In this document: positions 1 to 5,067 of the stretch, one piece after another
Position numbering within the stretch: position 1 is the first letter of the stretch
Layout of the letters: every line of letters begins with the position of its first letter
Origin: JBKHBQ01 sp046542305
GTDB lineage: Bacteria > Bacteroidota > Bacteroidia > Bacteroidales > 4484-276
Direction of reading: 5' to 3'
Assembly (NCBI GenBank): GCA_046542305.1
Contig: JBKHBQ010000278.1
Location: 1 to 5,067, forward strand
DNA length: 5,067 nt
The notes under the pieces: generated by a model
Database searches by the model: none
What the model was told of the DNA's origin: nothing
What the model saw: only the letters and a program-made list of their open reading frames with translations
Program-made: the position numbers and the translations under genes

Positions 1-1
1 T

Positions 2-514
2 GAAAAAGGACAAGTCATTGAAAAACCCAATGACACAATCAAAGACCCATACATTCTCGAATTCCTCGGTTTGCCTGAAAAAAGCAAGTATTCTGAAACA
101 GAATTAGAGCAAAGGATAATTGACAGACTTGAGATTTTTTTATTGGAACTTGGTAAGGGATTTACGTTTGTTGGGCGGCAAGTTCGTTTTTCTTTTGATG
201 ACAAACATTTCAGAATAGATTTAGTGTTTTACAACAGAATTTTACAATGTTTTGTTTTGATAGATTTGAAAATCGGAGAAATTACCCATCAGGATTTGGG
301 GCAAATGCAAATGTATGTCAACTATTACGACAGGATGGTGAAGCTTGAAAAGGAAAATAAAACGATTGGGATCATACTTTGTAAACGTAAGAATGAAGCA
401 TTGGTCGAAATTACATTGCCAGAAAACAATGAACAGGTTTTTGCGAGCAAATATCAAACGGTGCTACCAAGCAAGAAAAAACTTAAGCAACTTATTATAG
501 ACAAGGACGATTAG
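2..514 (+). CDS. YhcG/DUF1016 family PDDEXK nuclease-like protein, C-terminal part (5' end outside window)
   Basis: The reading frame is open from the first complete codon at base 2 to the TAG at 512-514, giving 170 residues without a start, so the gene begins upstream of the window. A TTG at 71 could be read as a start, but the frame upstream of it encodes the family's conserved lead-in (IKDPYILEFLGLPE), so it is internal. Numbering from base 2, the nuclease core is visible: the acidic helix YSETELE (30-36), ELGKGFTFVGRQ (49-60), RIDLVFYN with D73, LIDLKIG with D88 and K90, and the conserved DLGQMQMYVNYYD (98-110). These match the PDDEXK-fold C-terminal domain of DUF1016 (YhcG) proteins, an accessory family often near restriction-modification or other defence genes. 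The substrate is unknown. The gene is A/T-rich (16 G+C in 60 bases at 181-240), unlike the next two genes. It is separated from them by 76 bases and is probably not in their operon. Confidence 0.9.
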   Translation, partial: EKGQVIEKPNDTIKDPYILEFLGLPEKSKYSETELEQRIIDRLEIFLLELGKGFTFVGRQVRFSFDDKHFRIDLVFYNRILQCFVLIDLKIGEITHQDLGQMQMYVNYYDRMVKLEKENKTIGIILCKRKNEALVEITLPENNEQVFASKYQTVLPSKKKLKQLIIDKDD

Positions 515-590
515 GGGGTAAAATACTGATAGTTATTGAAATATCTAACCATTTCACAAAATATCCAATTAACTTTACAAACATAATAAA

Positions 591-1928
591 ATGACCTACG
601 ACGAAAGATTACAAAAAGTGAGTGTGCTGGGTGCCGCCGGCAAAATGGGAAGCGGCATCCTGTTGCTAACGGCCGTGGAAATGGCCGATCTGAGCTTAAA
701 GCCGGAAAATAAGGACAAAACTTTTGTCCTGAATGCCATCGACCTTTCAGAGGAGGGGCTGGCCGGACTGATGAAATACCTGCGGGCACAGGTGCGAAAA
801 GTGGCCGAAAAAAAAATGGTGTGGCTGCGTCAGGTGTACGCCAGCCGCAAGGATCTGATCGAAAACGGGGAGATCATCGATGAATATATTTTCGATGTGA
901 TGAACCTGGTTCGTCCGGTCACCACCATGGAATCTGCTTACAGCTCAAACCTCATCTTTGAGGCCATCGCCGAAAACAAGGACCTGAAGGTGAAAATATT
1001 CAGGAAAATCAACGAAAACAGCAAGGGGGAACCCTGGTTCTTCACCAATACCTCCTCCATCCCGATCAATGTGCTGAACAGCGAAGCAGGCCTGAACGGA
1101 CGGATTCTGGGATTCCACTTTTACAATCCGCCCGCCGTTCAGAAACTGGTGGAACTGATCACCATCGGCGAAAACAGTGGAGAAATGAAGGATTTTGCCA
1201 TGGCATTCGCCAAAAGCCTGCGCAAGATCGTGGTACCTTCCAACGATTTTGCAGGATTTATCGGCAACGGACATTTCATGCGCGATGCGCTGCATGGCAT
1301 TCATGAAGCCGAAATACTGATGAAGGATTACAACTTTGCCGAATCGGTGTACATGATGAATAAAATCTCGCAGGACTTCCTGGTGCGACCCATGGGCATT
1401 TTCCAGTTGATCGACTACGTGGGCATCGATGTGGTGCGGTTTATCATGGCCGTGATGAATCCTTACCAGGAAAGCGAAGATCTGCACAGCGACCTGCTCG
1501 ATAAACTCTTTGATATGGATGTAAAGGGCGGGCAGCGTTCGGACGGCTCACAGAAAGACGGGTTCCTGAAATATGAGAAAGGAAAGCCGGTGGCCGTTTT
1601 CGATCCCGAAAAAAAGGAATACGTTCCCATCGAAAGCTTCCGCGAAAAATGCGACGAGGTGCTGGGTTCGCTCCCCGAATCGTGGCAGCCCTGGAAAGCC
1701 GTTAATTTCAACAAACAAAAACAGGAGATGCTCGACCGTTATTTTGCCGATCTCAACGCCATGAGTACCTTGGGTGCAGAGCTGGCGAAAAAATACAATG
1801 CCCGCTCCAATGAAATCGGCAGGCAACTGGTGGAAACCGGCGTGGCCAACAACGAAGAGGATGTGAATATGGTGATGCTCACCGGTTTTTTCCATGCCTA
1901 TGGTCCAATCAATAACTACTTAAAATAA
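591..1928 (+). CDS. 3-hydroxyacyl-CoA dehydrogenase, NAD-binding, long form (445 aa)
   Basis: Predicted cytosolic enzyme that oxidises (S)-3-hydroxyacyl-CoA to 3-ketoacyl-CoA with NAD, or runs in reverse. The N-terminal Rossmann domain (about 8-215) carries GAAGKMG at 14-20, the ribose-binding acid D51 at the end of the second strand, and FEAIAEN (E124, E128). The catalytic set is present: S155 in TNTSS, H176 in GFHFYNP, E188 twelve residues later (the usual His-Glu spacing), and N226 in GFIGN. The C-terminal helical domain (about 218-310) includes MGIFQLIDYVGID (268-280). A GGQRSDGSQKDGFLKY stretch (313-328) resembles the family's G-rich end motif. About 115 further residues follow, so the protein is clearly longer than the usual 280-320. 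In the family the catalytic Asn is usually followed by Arg; here it is Gly. The ATG at 591 follows an A/T-rich leader with no Shine-Dalgarno sequence, as is common in Bacteroidota. It lies 14 bases before the thiolase, which implies one operon. Chain-length preference cannot be read. Confidence 0.92.
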   Translation: MTYDERLQKVSVLGAAGKMGSGILLLTAVEMADLSLKPENKDKTFVLNAIDLSEEGLAGLMKYLRAQVRKVAEKKMVWLRQVYASRKDLIENGEIIDEYIFDVMNLVRPVTTMESAYSSNLIFEAIAENKDLKVKIFRKINENSKGEPWFFTNTSSIPINVLNSEAGLNGRILGFHFYNPPAVQKLVELITIGENSGEMKDFAMAFAKSLRKIVVPSNDFAGFIGNGHFMRDALHGIHEAEILMKDYNFAESVYMMNKISQDFLVRPMGIFQLIDYVGIDVVRFIMAVMNPYQESEDLHSDLLDKLFDMDVKGGQRSDGSQKDGFLKYEKGKPVAVFDPEKKEYVPIESFREKCDEVLGSLPESWQPWKAVNFNKQKQEMLDRYFADLNAMSTLGAELAKKYNARSNEIGRQLVETGVANNEEDVNMVMLTGFFHAYGPINNYLK

Positions 1929-1935
1929 AGGAGGG
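1927..1935 (+). promoter_or_regulatory. Strong Shine-Dalgarno sequence of the thiolase gene
   Basis: The bases AAAGGAGGG overlap the TAA stop of the dehydrogenase gene and end 7 bases before the ATG at 1943. This is close to a perfect anti-16S match at good spacing. It decides the thiolase start in favour of 1943 over the in-frame ATGs at 1952 and 1970. Bacteroidota genes seldom have such a site, and the upstream gene has none, so the second gene of the operon may be translated at a different rate. Confidence 0.7.
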
Positions 1936-1942
1936 AAGCACA

Positions 1943-3184
1943 ATGAAAAAAATGAGCAAAAAAATATATATGGCTGCGGGTTACAATACGGTTTCGCTGG
2001 GAACCGGACGCAAGGAGTTCAACCCGAAAAAGCCGCGGCCGGGTCTTGAGCATTATATTTCTGAAGCCGGAAAAGGTACGCTGCAACAGATCGGCGGAGC
2101 CAAAAACGTCGACGAAAGTGTGATCGGGAATTTCATGGCTTCGCGCTTCAATAACCAGGGGCATCTGGCGGGATTCATCCCGATGATCGACGAGGGGCTG
2201 AAATTCAAGCCCGGCATTCGTGTGGAGGCTGCCTGCGCCTCCGGTGGTATGGCGCTGATCACAGGCATTAAAAATGTGCTGGCAGGAGCCGATACGGTGC
2301 TGTCGGTGGGCGTGGAAGTGCAGAATACCATGAAAGCCATTTATGGTGCGGATGTGCTGGCCGGTGCCGGCTGGTACCAGAAACGCAAGGACGGCCACGC
2401 CTATTTCTTCCCCGGCCAGTTCAGCGACCGCGCCGGTGCATATTTCGACAGGTTCGGCAGGGAACGTACCCGTAAAGGTTTTGCCCGCTGGTACCGCAAC
2501 GCCATCGAAAATGCCAGGCTTTGCCCCACCGCACAGGAATTCCACAACACCATGCCCGACCCTGAAGGTACGTGTTTTAAAATGGAACCCAACGGTAAAT
2601 TCTTTGTGGATTACCTGAATGTGCTTGACTGCTCCAAGGTTTCTGACGGCGCATCGGCCATTGCCATTCTTTCGGAAGAAGGACTGGCGAAATGCGGCAT
2701 CCACAAAAAGGACGCCGTGGAAGTGGTGGGATTTGCCACTTCGGAGCGCGACATTACCAAAAACCCCGGCGACCTTACCGTGATGGAAACCATCCGCGAT
2801 GCTGCACACAAGGCGCTCAATCATGCGGGCATAACCATCAACGACCTGGCCACCATCGAAACCCACGACTGCTTCACCATTGCCGGGGTGCTGGCGGTGG
2901 AGGCGCTGGGGTTTGCCAAACACGGCAAGGGCGCCGATTTTATTGCCGAAGGCAACACGGCCCGCAACGGTAAAATCCCGATGAACACCACCGGCGGCCT
3001 TATCGGATGGGGCCATCCCACCGGCGGAACCGGGGTACACCAGGCCGTGACCATCTGGGAACAACTCACCGGCAAAACCGGCGACGCCCAGATCAACATC
3101 CCCGCCGACAAACCCTACGGCCTCACCATCAACATGGGCGGCGATGACGTGAGCGTGGTGGCGATTGTTTATAGGAAGATGTAG
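1943..3184 (+). CDS. SCP2/SCP-x type thiolase (acetyl-CoA acyltransferase), 413 aa
   Basis: Thiolase-fold enzyme expected to cleave 3-ketoacyl-CoA with CoA to acetyl-CoA and a shortened acyl-CoA, or to condense in reverse. The nucleophile is C98 in VEAACASGG (94-102). The family-defining HDCF motif is at 308-311; it replaces the NEAF loop of classical thiolases and marks the SCP2/SCP-x branch. GHPTGGTG (357-364) is the third active-site loop, with Thr-Gly where GHPxGATG is usual. The C-terminal CxG motif of classical thiolases is absent: the equivalent stretch reads NMGGDD (397-402). In SCP2 thiolases the Cys of HDCF (C310 here) is held to take over that acid/base role. The length is normal for a stand-alone thiolase, and there is no fused SCP2 domain. 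No DUF35 partner is visible, which argues against the archaeal-type acetoacetyl-CoA thiolase/HMG-CoA synthase complex. The gene follows the dehydrogenase by 14 bases. It is G+C-rich (37 of 60 at 3061-3120). Its last 108 bases are duplicated twice downstream. Confidence 0.92.
   Translation: MKKMSKKIYMAAGYNTVSLGTGRKEFNPKKPRPGLEHYISEAGKGTLQQIGGAKNVDESVIGNFMASRFNNQGHLAGFIPMIDEGLKFKPGIRVEAACASGGMALITGIKNVLAGADTVLSVGVEVQNTMKAIYGADVLAGAGWYQKRKDGHAYFFPGQFSDRAGAYFDRFGRERTRKGFARWYRNAIENARLCPTAQEFHNTMPDPEGTCFKMEPNGKFFVDYLNVLDCSKVSDGASAIAILSEEGLAKCGIHKKDAVEVVGFATSERDITKNPGDLTVMETIRDAAHKALNHAGITINDLATIETHDCFTIAGVLAVEALGFAKHGKGADFIAEGNTARNGKIPMNTTGGLIGWGHPTGGTGVHQAVTIWEQLTGKTGDAQINIPADKPYGLTINMGGDDVSVVAIVYRKM
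3072..3179 (+). repeat. Intact copy of a repeated thiolase 3' end (copy 1 of 3)
   Basis: This is the coding end of the thiolase gene (from GKTGDAQINIPADKPYG to VYRK). The same stretch recurs in degenerate form at 3248-3339 and 4129-4235. Hand alignment with the 4129 copy gives about 14 mismatches and one gap in 108 bases, including an exact 19-base match at the start of the repeat. Confidence 0.85.
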
Positions 3185-3193
3185 TTTACTTAT

Positions 3194-3228
3194 ACCTGTC
3201 AGGTTTTTGAATTTGAAACCTGACAGGT
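3194..3228 (+). terminator. 13-bp perfect hairpin after the thiolase; likely operon terminator or intergenic repeat
   Basis: Left arm ACCTGTCAGGTTT (3194-3206), a 9-base loop, and right arm AAACCTGACAGGT (3216-3228) pair perfectly. The hairpin begins 10 bases after the thiolase stop, which fits the end of the dehydrogenase-thiolase transcript. Only two more T follow before C, so it lacks a real U-tract and is not a textbook intrinsic terminator. Each arm is itself nearly palindromic (ACCTG-T-CAGGT). It may instead be a dispersed repeat of the type seen between genes in Bacteroidota. Its GACAGG core is shared with the hairpin at 4240-4262. Confidence 0.6.
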
Positions 3229-3247
3229 TTCCACCAAAAGCAAATTC

Positions 3248-3339
3248 CCCAGATCGTCATCCCCGCCGACAAACCCTACGCCCGCACCATCAACTTATGT
3301 GGCGACGACGATGTGAGCGTGGTGCTTAAAAGCCATTAA
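3248..3339 (+). pseudogene. Decayed thiolase 3'-end fragment (copy 2 of 3)
   Basis: In the thiolase frame this reads PQIVIPADKPYARTINLCGD and then DDVSVVLKSH before a TAA at 3337-3339. It matches thiolase residues QINIPADKPYGLTINMGGDDVSVV. Similarity begins near 3248 and is lost after 3324, where the gene's VAIVYRK end is replaced by an unrelated LKSH tail. It has no start or catalytic loops and is far too short to be an enzyme. The 38 bases at 3271-3308 are identical to 4166-4203 in copy 3 and differ from the intact gene at several positions. It ends 5 bases before the stop codon of the convergent PIN toxin gene. Confidence 0.85.
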
Positions 3340-3344
3340 ATAAA

Positions 3345-3818
3345 TCAAGGATTTAGTTTTATCCTGGGGATGAAATTCTTTAAATCTGTCTCATCACTAA
3401 AAATTCGAATACCGAGTGATTTGCATGGGGCTTCAAAATCAGAATCAAAGGTTACGAGATACTTTAAATCATAGAACTTACAGGTAGCAAGGATCAGGGC
3501 ATCATTGGGCAAAAGGTTGAATTGTTTAGCAAAATCAATTGCCAACAGGGAAATTTCAGCAGTATGGTTACAAAACTGAATTCCTGTCAGCATATCAATT
3601 GGGTTTTGGTTTTTTAAACAATCAGCAATCTTACCGGATTCTTTAATGGCTAAGGGAGATTTGTTGCCAATTGCGGCTATAAAATGAAATAAAAACTCAC
3701 TGAGCACAACCTGATTGATGAACAACTGATGATCTTGTTGGATGAGGTATTCAAAAAAATTAACCTTCCTGCCTTTCAGGTATTCAATAAAAATTCCGGA
3801 ATCAACAAAAATCTTCAT
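3345..3818 (-). CDS. PIN-domain toxin, VapC-like ribonuclease
   Basis: A 157-residue PIN-domain protein, predicted to be the metal-dependent RNase toxin of a type II toxin-antitoxin pair. The acidic active-site residues are in order: D6 in FVDSG at the N terminus, E41 in VVLSEFL, D106 in LLPNDALILATC, and D125/D127 in TFDSDFE. The length is slightly above the usual 125-145 residues. The ATG at 3816-3818 lies 11 bases after the antitoxin stop, on the same strand, and the gene order antitoxin-toxin is that of vapBC. An upstream out-of-frame mini-ORF (ATG CAA TGA at 3815-3823) has a stop that overlaps the toxin's ATG, which could couple or damp its translation. The stop (TGA, 3345-3347) lies 5 bases from the end of the thiolase fragment. 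The RNA target cannot be inferred. PIN toxins include tRNA and rRNA cutters, so VapC here means family only. Confidence 0.88.
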   Translation of the reverse strand: MKIFVDSGIFIEYLKGRKVNFFEYLIQQDHQLFINQVVLSEFLFHFIAAIGNKSPLAIKESGKIADCLKNQNPIDMLTGIQFCNHTAEISLLAIDFAKQFNLLPNDALILATCKFYDLKYLVTFDSDFEAPCKSLGIRIFSDETDLKNFIPRIKLNP

Positions 3819-3829
3819 TGCATTTCAAT

Positions 3830-4051
3830 TTACTGTTGATACCATTCCCCGGCATTTGGCTGATAACTGGAATCTTTGGCAATACCGGCAAAAGGTCTTA
3901 CCTTTTGCAACTTGTCCTCATTTTTCAGGGATTCGGGATCTGCTTTATTCACAATAATCTGAATGGTGATTTTTGAACCTTTCATATCATCAGGCAGTTC
4001 GAAATAAAACCGGCCGTTTTCATAATGTGGTGTTATCGTTATGGTTTGCAT
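3830..4051 (-). CDS. Putative antitoxin partner of the PIN toxin (73 aa)
   Basis: A small protein directly upstream of the PIN toxin on the same strand, so its antitoxin role is inferred from position, size and order. The N-terminal half (1-35: ITITPHYENGRFYFELPDDM, then KGSKITIQIIV) looks like a beta-rich fold with a central LPDDMKG turn. The middle (36-51) is charged. The C terminus, PFAGIAKDSSY with an aromatic end at W70-Y71, is probably the toxin-binding tail. I see no clear ribbon-helix-helix, helix-turn-helix or Phd motif; a swapped-hairpin (AbrB/VapB-like) fold is possible but not proven. It starts at ATG 4049-4051 with no Shine-Dalgarno sequence and is preceded by a good Bacteroidota promoter. 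If it binds DNA as most type II antitoxins do, the operon would be autoregulated at that promoter. Confidence 0.75.
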   Translation of the reverse strand: MQTITITPHYENGRFYFELPDDMKGSKITIQIIVNKADPESLKNEDKLQKVRPFAGIAKDSSYQPNAGEWYQQ

Positions 4052-4074
4052 GATTTTCTGTTATTCGTTGGTAA

Positions 4075-4105
4075 CAAAATTAATGATTAAAATGAATGCA
4101 AACAA
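4075..4105 (-). promoter_or_regulatory. Bacteroidota-type promoter of the toxin-antitoxin operon
   Basis: On the minus strand TTG (complement of 4103-4105) is followed after exactly 20 bases (4083-4102) by TAATTTTG (complement of 4075-4082). This is a perfect match to the Bacteroidota -33 TTG / -7 TAnnTTTG pair at its usual spacing. Transcription would start roughly 4-8 bases downstream, near 4067-4071, leaving a leader of about 15-20 bases before the antitoxin ATG. A short GTTA...TAAC dyad (4060-4075 region) overlaps the predicted start and could be part of an operator, though it is weak. Confidence 0.6.
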
Positions 4106-4128
4106 AAATGATTAGGTTTTCTTCCGAT

Positions 4129-4235
4129 GCAAAACCGGCGACGCCCAAATCGGCATCCCCGCCGAAAACCCTACGCCCGCACCATCAACTTATGTGGCGA
4201 CGATATGAGTGTGGTGGCGATTGTGTATAGGAAGA
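4129..4235 (+). pseudogene. Decayed, frameshifted thiolase 3'-end fragment (copy 3 of 3)
   Basis: It matches the intact gene's 3072-3179 from an exact 19-base block (4129-4147) to the codons for VAIVYRK. In frame it reads KTGDAQIGIPA. After a one-base deletion near 4165 it continues in another frame as YARTINLCGDDMSVVAIVYRK. Relative to the gene, several changes are silent (CAG/CAA, GAT/GAC, GAC/GAT, AGC/AGT, GTT/GTG), so the sequence probably diverged as a coding paralogue before decaying. It shares an exact 38-base stretch (4166-4203) with copy 2. It lies immediately upstream of the toxin-antitoxin promoter, and a hairpin follows at 4240, much as a hairpin follows the intact gene. Confidence 0.85.
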
Positions 4236-4239
4236 ACTA

Positions 4240-4262
4240 TGACAGGGTTCCAAACCCTGTCA
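4240..4262 (-). terminator. 10-bp hairpin after the ATPase gene; possible terminator or dispersed repeat
   Basis: TGACAGGGTT (4240-4249), a 3-base loop CCA, and AACCCTGTCA (4253-4262) form a perfect 10-bp stem. It lies 21 bases past the TGA of the minus-strand ATPase gene, a plausible 3' end for that transcript. No T-run follows on either strand, so termination is unproven. It shares the GACAGG core with the hairpin after the thiolase, and both come directly after a copy of the thiolase tail. Confidence 0.5.
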
Positions 4263-4283
4263 GAGTTAATTTCTATTTGTAGT

Positions 4284-5067
4284 TCATTTCTCCAACAACC
4301 ATTTCCAAACCGGTTTCACAGTAATTTTCAATCCATCAGAATCAATTTCGTATTCTTCATCTTCCGTAAGAATCAAACCTTCCTGCAACCCATAACTTTT
4401 CATGGCTTCCATTAATCCGGCAATCTCCCGCGTTTTTGTGTGTTGGTCCTGTAAACTGCGGCTTACCTGTATGGCCTGTGTAATTTGCAGTCCCTGCTTA
4501 ATGATGAAATCACATTCTTTTTTTTGCTGGTGAAAATAAACTTCCTTTTCCCTGCGAATTAGTTCAACGAAAACCAAACTTTCGAGGTACCTGCCATAAT
4601 CTTCTGAAACCCTGAAGGCAACATGGCTGAGTATGCCATTGTCGATGCAATAAACCTTGCGGCGATTTGCAAACTGCTTTTTTATGGAATGGTCGTATTG
4701 GTAAATTTCAGATAACAGAAAGGTGTCCTTTAGGTATTCAAAATATTTATCTGTCAACTCATACGACAGGCTTAGCGAGGTTCTCACCTTATTCAGGTTA
4801 AAAGGTTTGGCGATATTTGACAGTAAATAAAGGGCAACTTTTTTAACGCTGTCATAATTTTTAAGATTATGGCGCGCCACGATATCTTTCAGGATGATGG
4901 TTTCGTAGTAGGACAGGATTTCCTGCCGCCTTAAATCGCTCCCCAATGAAACGACCTTTGGAAAACCACCGGTAGTAAGATAATCGTTAAACGCCTTTTT
5001 AAACGGCAATTTTTGAGTTACAAGGTTTGCTTTGGTTGGGGATGGCAAATCGTTGAATACCAGATAT
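4284..5067 (-). CDS. AAA ATPase with DUF4143 C-terminal domain, partial (N-terminal part outside window)
   Basis: The frame is open from the window edge (first full codon at 5064-5066) to the TGA at 4284-4286, about 260 residues. The visible part is the C-terminal region of the ATPase family that pairs an N-terminal AAA domain (ATPase_AAA_14) with DUF4143. The Walker motifs would lie beyond the edge. Visible marks are YLTTGGFPKVV after the ATPase core, YYETIILKDIVARHNLKN (a typical DUF4143 helix), a winged-helix-like segment (LYLLSNIAKPFNLNKVRTSL), and a C-terminal nuclease-like fold with YLESLVFVELIRR, KKECDFIIK and AIQVSRSL. The last resembles a PDDEXK core in which Gln-Val-Ser replaces the usual Glu-x-Lys, so cleavage activity is doubtful. 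A TTG at 5046-5048 could be mistaken for a start but lies inside the conserved frame. The family is common in Bacteroidota as accessory genes; its biological role is not settled. Confidence 0.88.
   Translation of the reverse strand, partial: YLVFNDLPSPTKANLVTQKLPFKKAFNDYLTTGGFPKVVSLGSDLRRQEILSYYETIILKDIVARHNLKNYDSVKKVALYLLSNIAKPFNLNKVRTSLSLSYELTDKYFEYLKDTFLLSEIYQYDHSIKKQFANRRKVYCIDNGILSHVAFRVSEDYGRYLESLVFVELIRREKEVYFHQQKKECDFIIKQGLQITQAIQVSRSLQDQHTKTREIAGLMEAMKSYGLQEGLILTEDEEYEIDSDGLKITVKPVWKWLLEK

Noticed and set aside
570..577. TAACTTTA upstream of the dehydrogenase as a -7 promoter element
   Set aside because: The last base mismatches TAnnTTTG, there is no TTG at 19-21 bases upstream, and the leader would be under 12 bases. 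The operon's promoter is not convincingly visible.
945..1895. Long minus-strand open frames opposite the dehydrogenase gene
   Set aside because: They are shadows of a gene with full catalytic motifs on the + strand. Their translations are rich in His, Phe and Gly and match no family I know.
1916..3064. A 382-residue minus-strand open frame opposite the thiolase
   Set aside because: It is antisense to a complete thiolase with all active-site loops. Long antisense frames are common opposite G+C-rich genes, and the translation shows no domain.
3742..3957. A + strand open frame opposite the toxin-antitoxin junction
   Set aside because: It overlaps both the toxin and antitoxin genes in antisense and has no recognisable domain.
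3194..4262. Hairpins and direct repeats as a CRISPR array or integron attachment sites
   Set aside because: There are no regularly spaced repeats with unique spacers, no cas genes and no integrase. The repeats are plainly thiolase coding sequence.
3185..4283. Insertion sequence carrying the toxin-antitoxin pair
   Set aside because: No transposase is present. The flanking repeats are direct, gene-derived and 75-107 bases long, not terminal inverted repeats with a short target duplication.
4209..4415. A + strand open frame starting inside the third thiolase fragment
   Set aside because: It begins at a GTG in the decayed fragment and runs antisense into the DUF4143 ATPase gene. No conserved sequence is seen.

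Overview
This window looks like the chromosome of a member of the Bacteroidota. The clues are a near-perfect Bacteroidota-type promoter (TTG, 20 bases, TAATTTTG) in front of a toxin-antitoxin operon, an A/T-rich leader without Shine-Dalgarno sequence in front of the dehydrogenase, and accessory protein families common in that phylum (YhcG/DUF1016 nuclease, DUF4143 ATPase). The exact genus cannot be read from this sequence.

Layout. The left edge (2-514, +) is the C-terminal part of a YhcG/DUF1016 PDDEXK nuclease-like protein. The centre is a two-gene, G+C-rich metabolic operon on the + strand: a long 3-hydroxyacyl-CoA dehydrogenase (591-1928) and, 14 bases later, an SCP2-type thiolase with an HDCF motif (1943-3184). 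Together they can carry out the last two steps of a beta-oxidation spiral: NAD-linked oxidation of 3-hydroxyacyl-CoA, then thiolysis of 3-ketoacyl-CoA to acetyl-CoA, or the reverse. No acyl-CoA dehydrogenase or enoyl-CoA hydratase lies in the window. A 13-bp perfect hairpin follows the thiolase.

The right half is accessory DNA on the minus strand. An antitoxin (3830-4051) and a PIN-domain toxin (3345-3818) form a VapBC-like operon with its own promoter. Beyond it is the C-terminal part of an AAA ATPase with a DUF4143 domain (4284 to the window edge), with a hairpin just past its stop.

The most unusual structure is that the 3' end of the thiolase gene occurs three times: once in the intact gene (3072-3179) and twice as decayed fragments (3248-3339 and 4129-4235). 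These fragments closely bracket the toxin-antitoxin operon on both sides. The two fragments share an exact 38-base stretch that the intact gene does not have, so they appear to descend from a different, lost thiolase paralogue rather than from simple copying of the neighbour. This suggests that the toxin-antitoxin cassette was inserted, or retained, at a decayed tandem thiolase locus.
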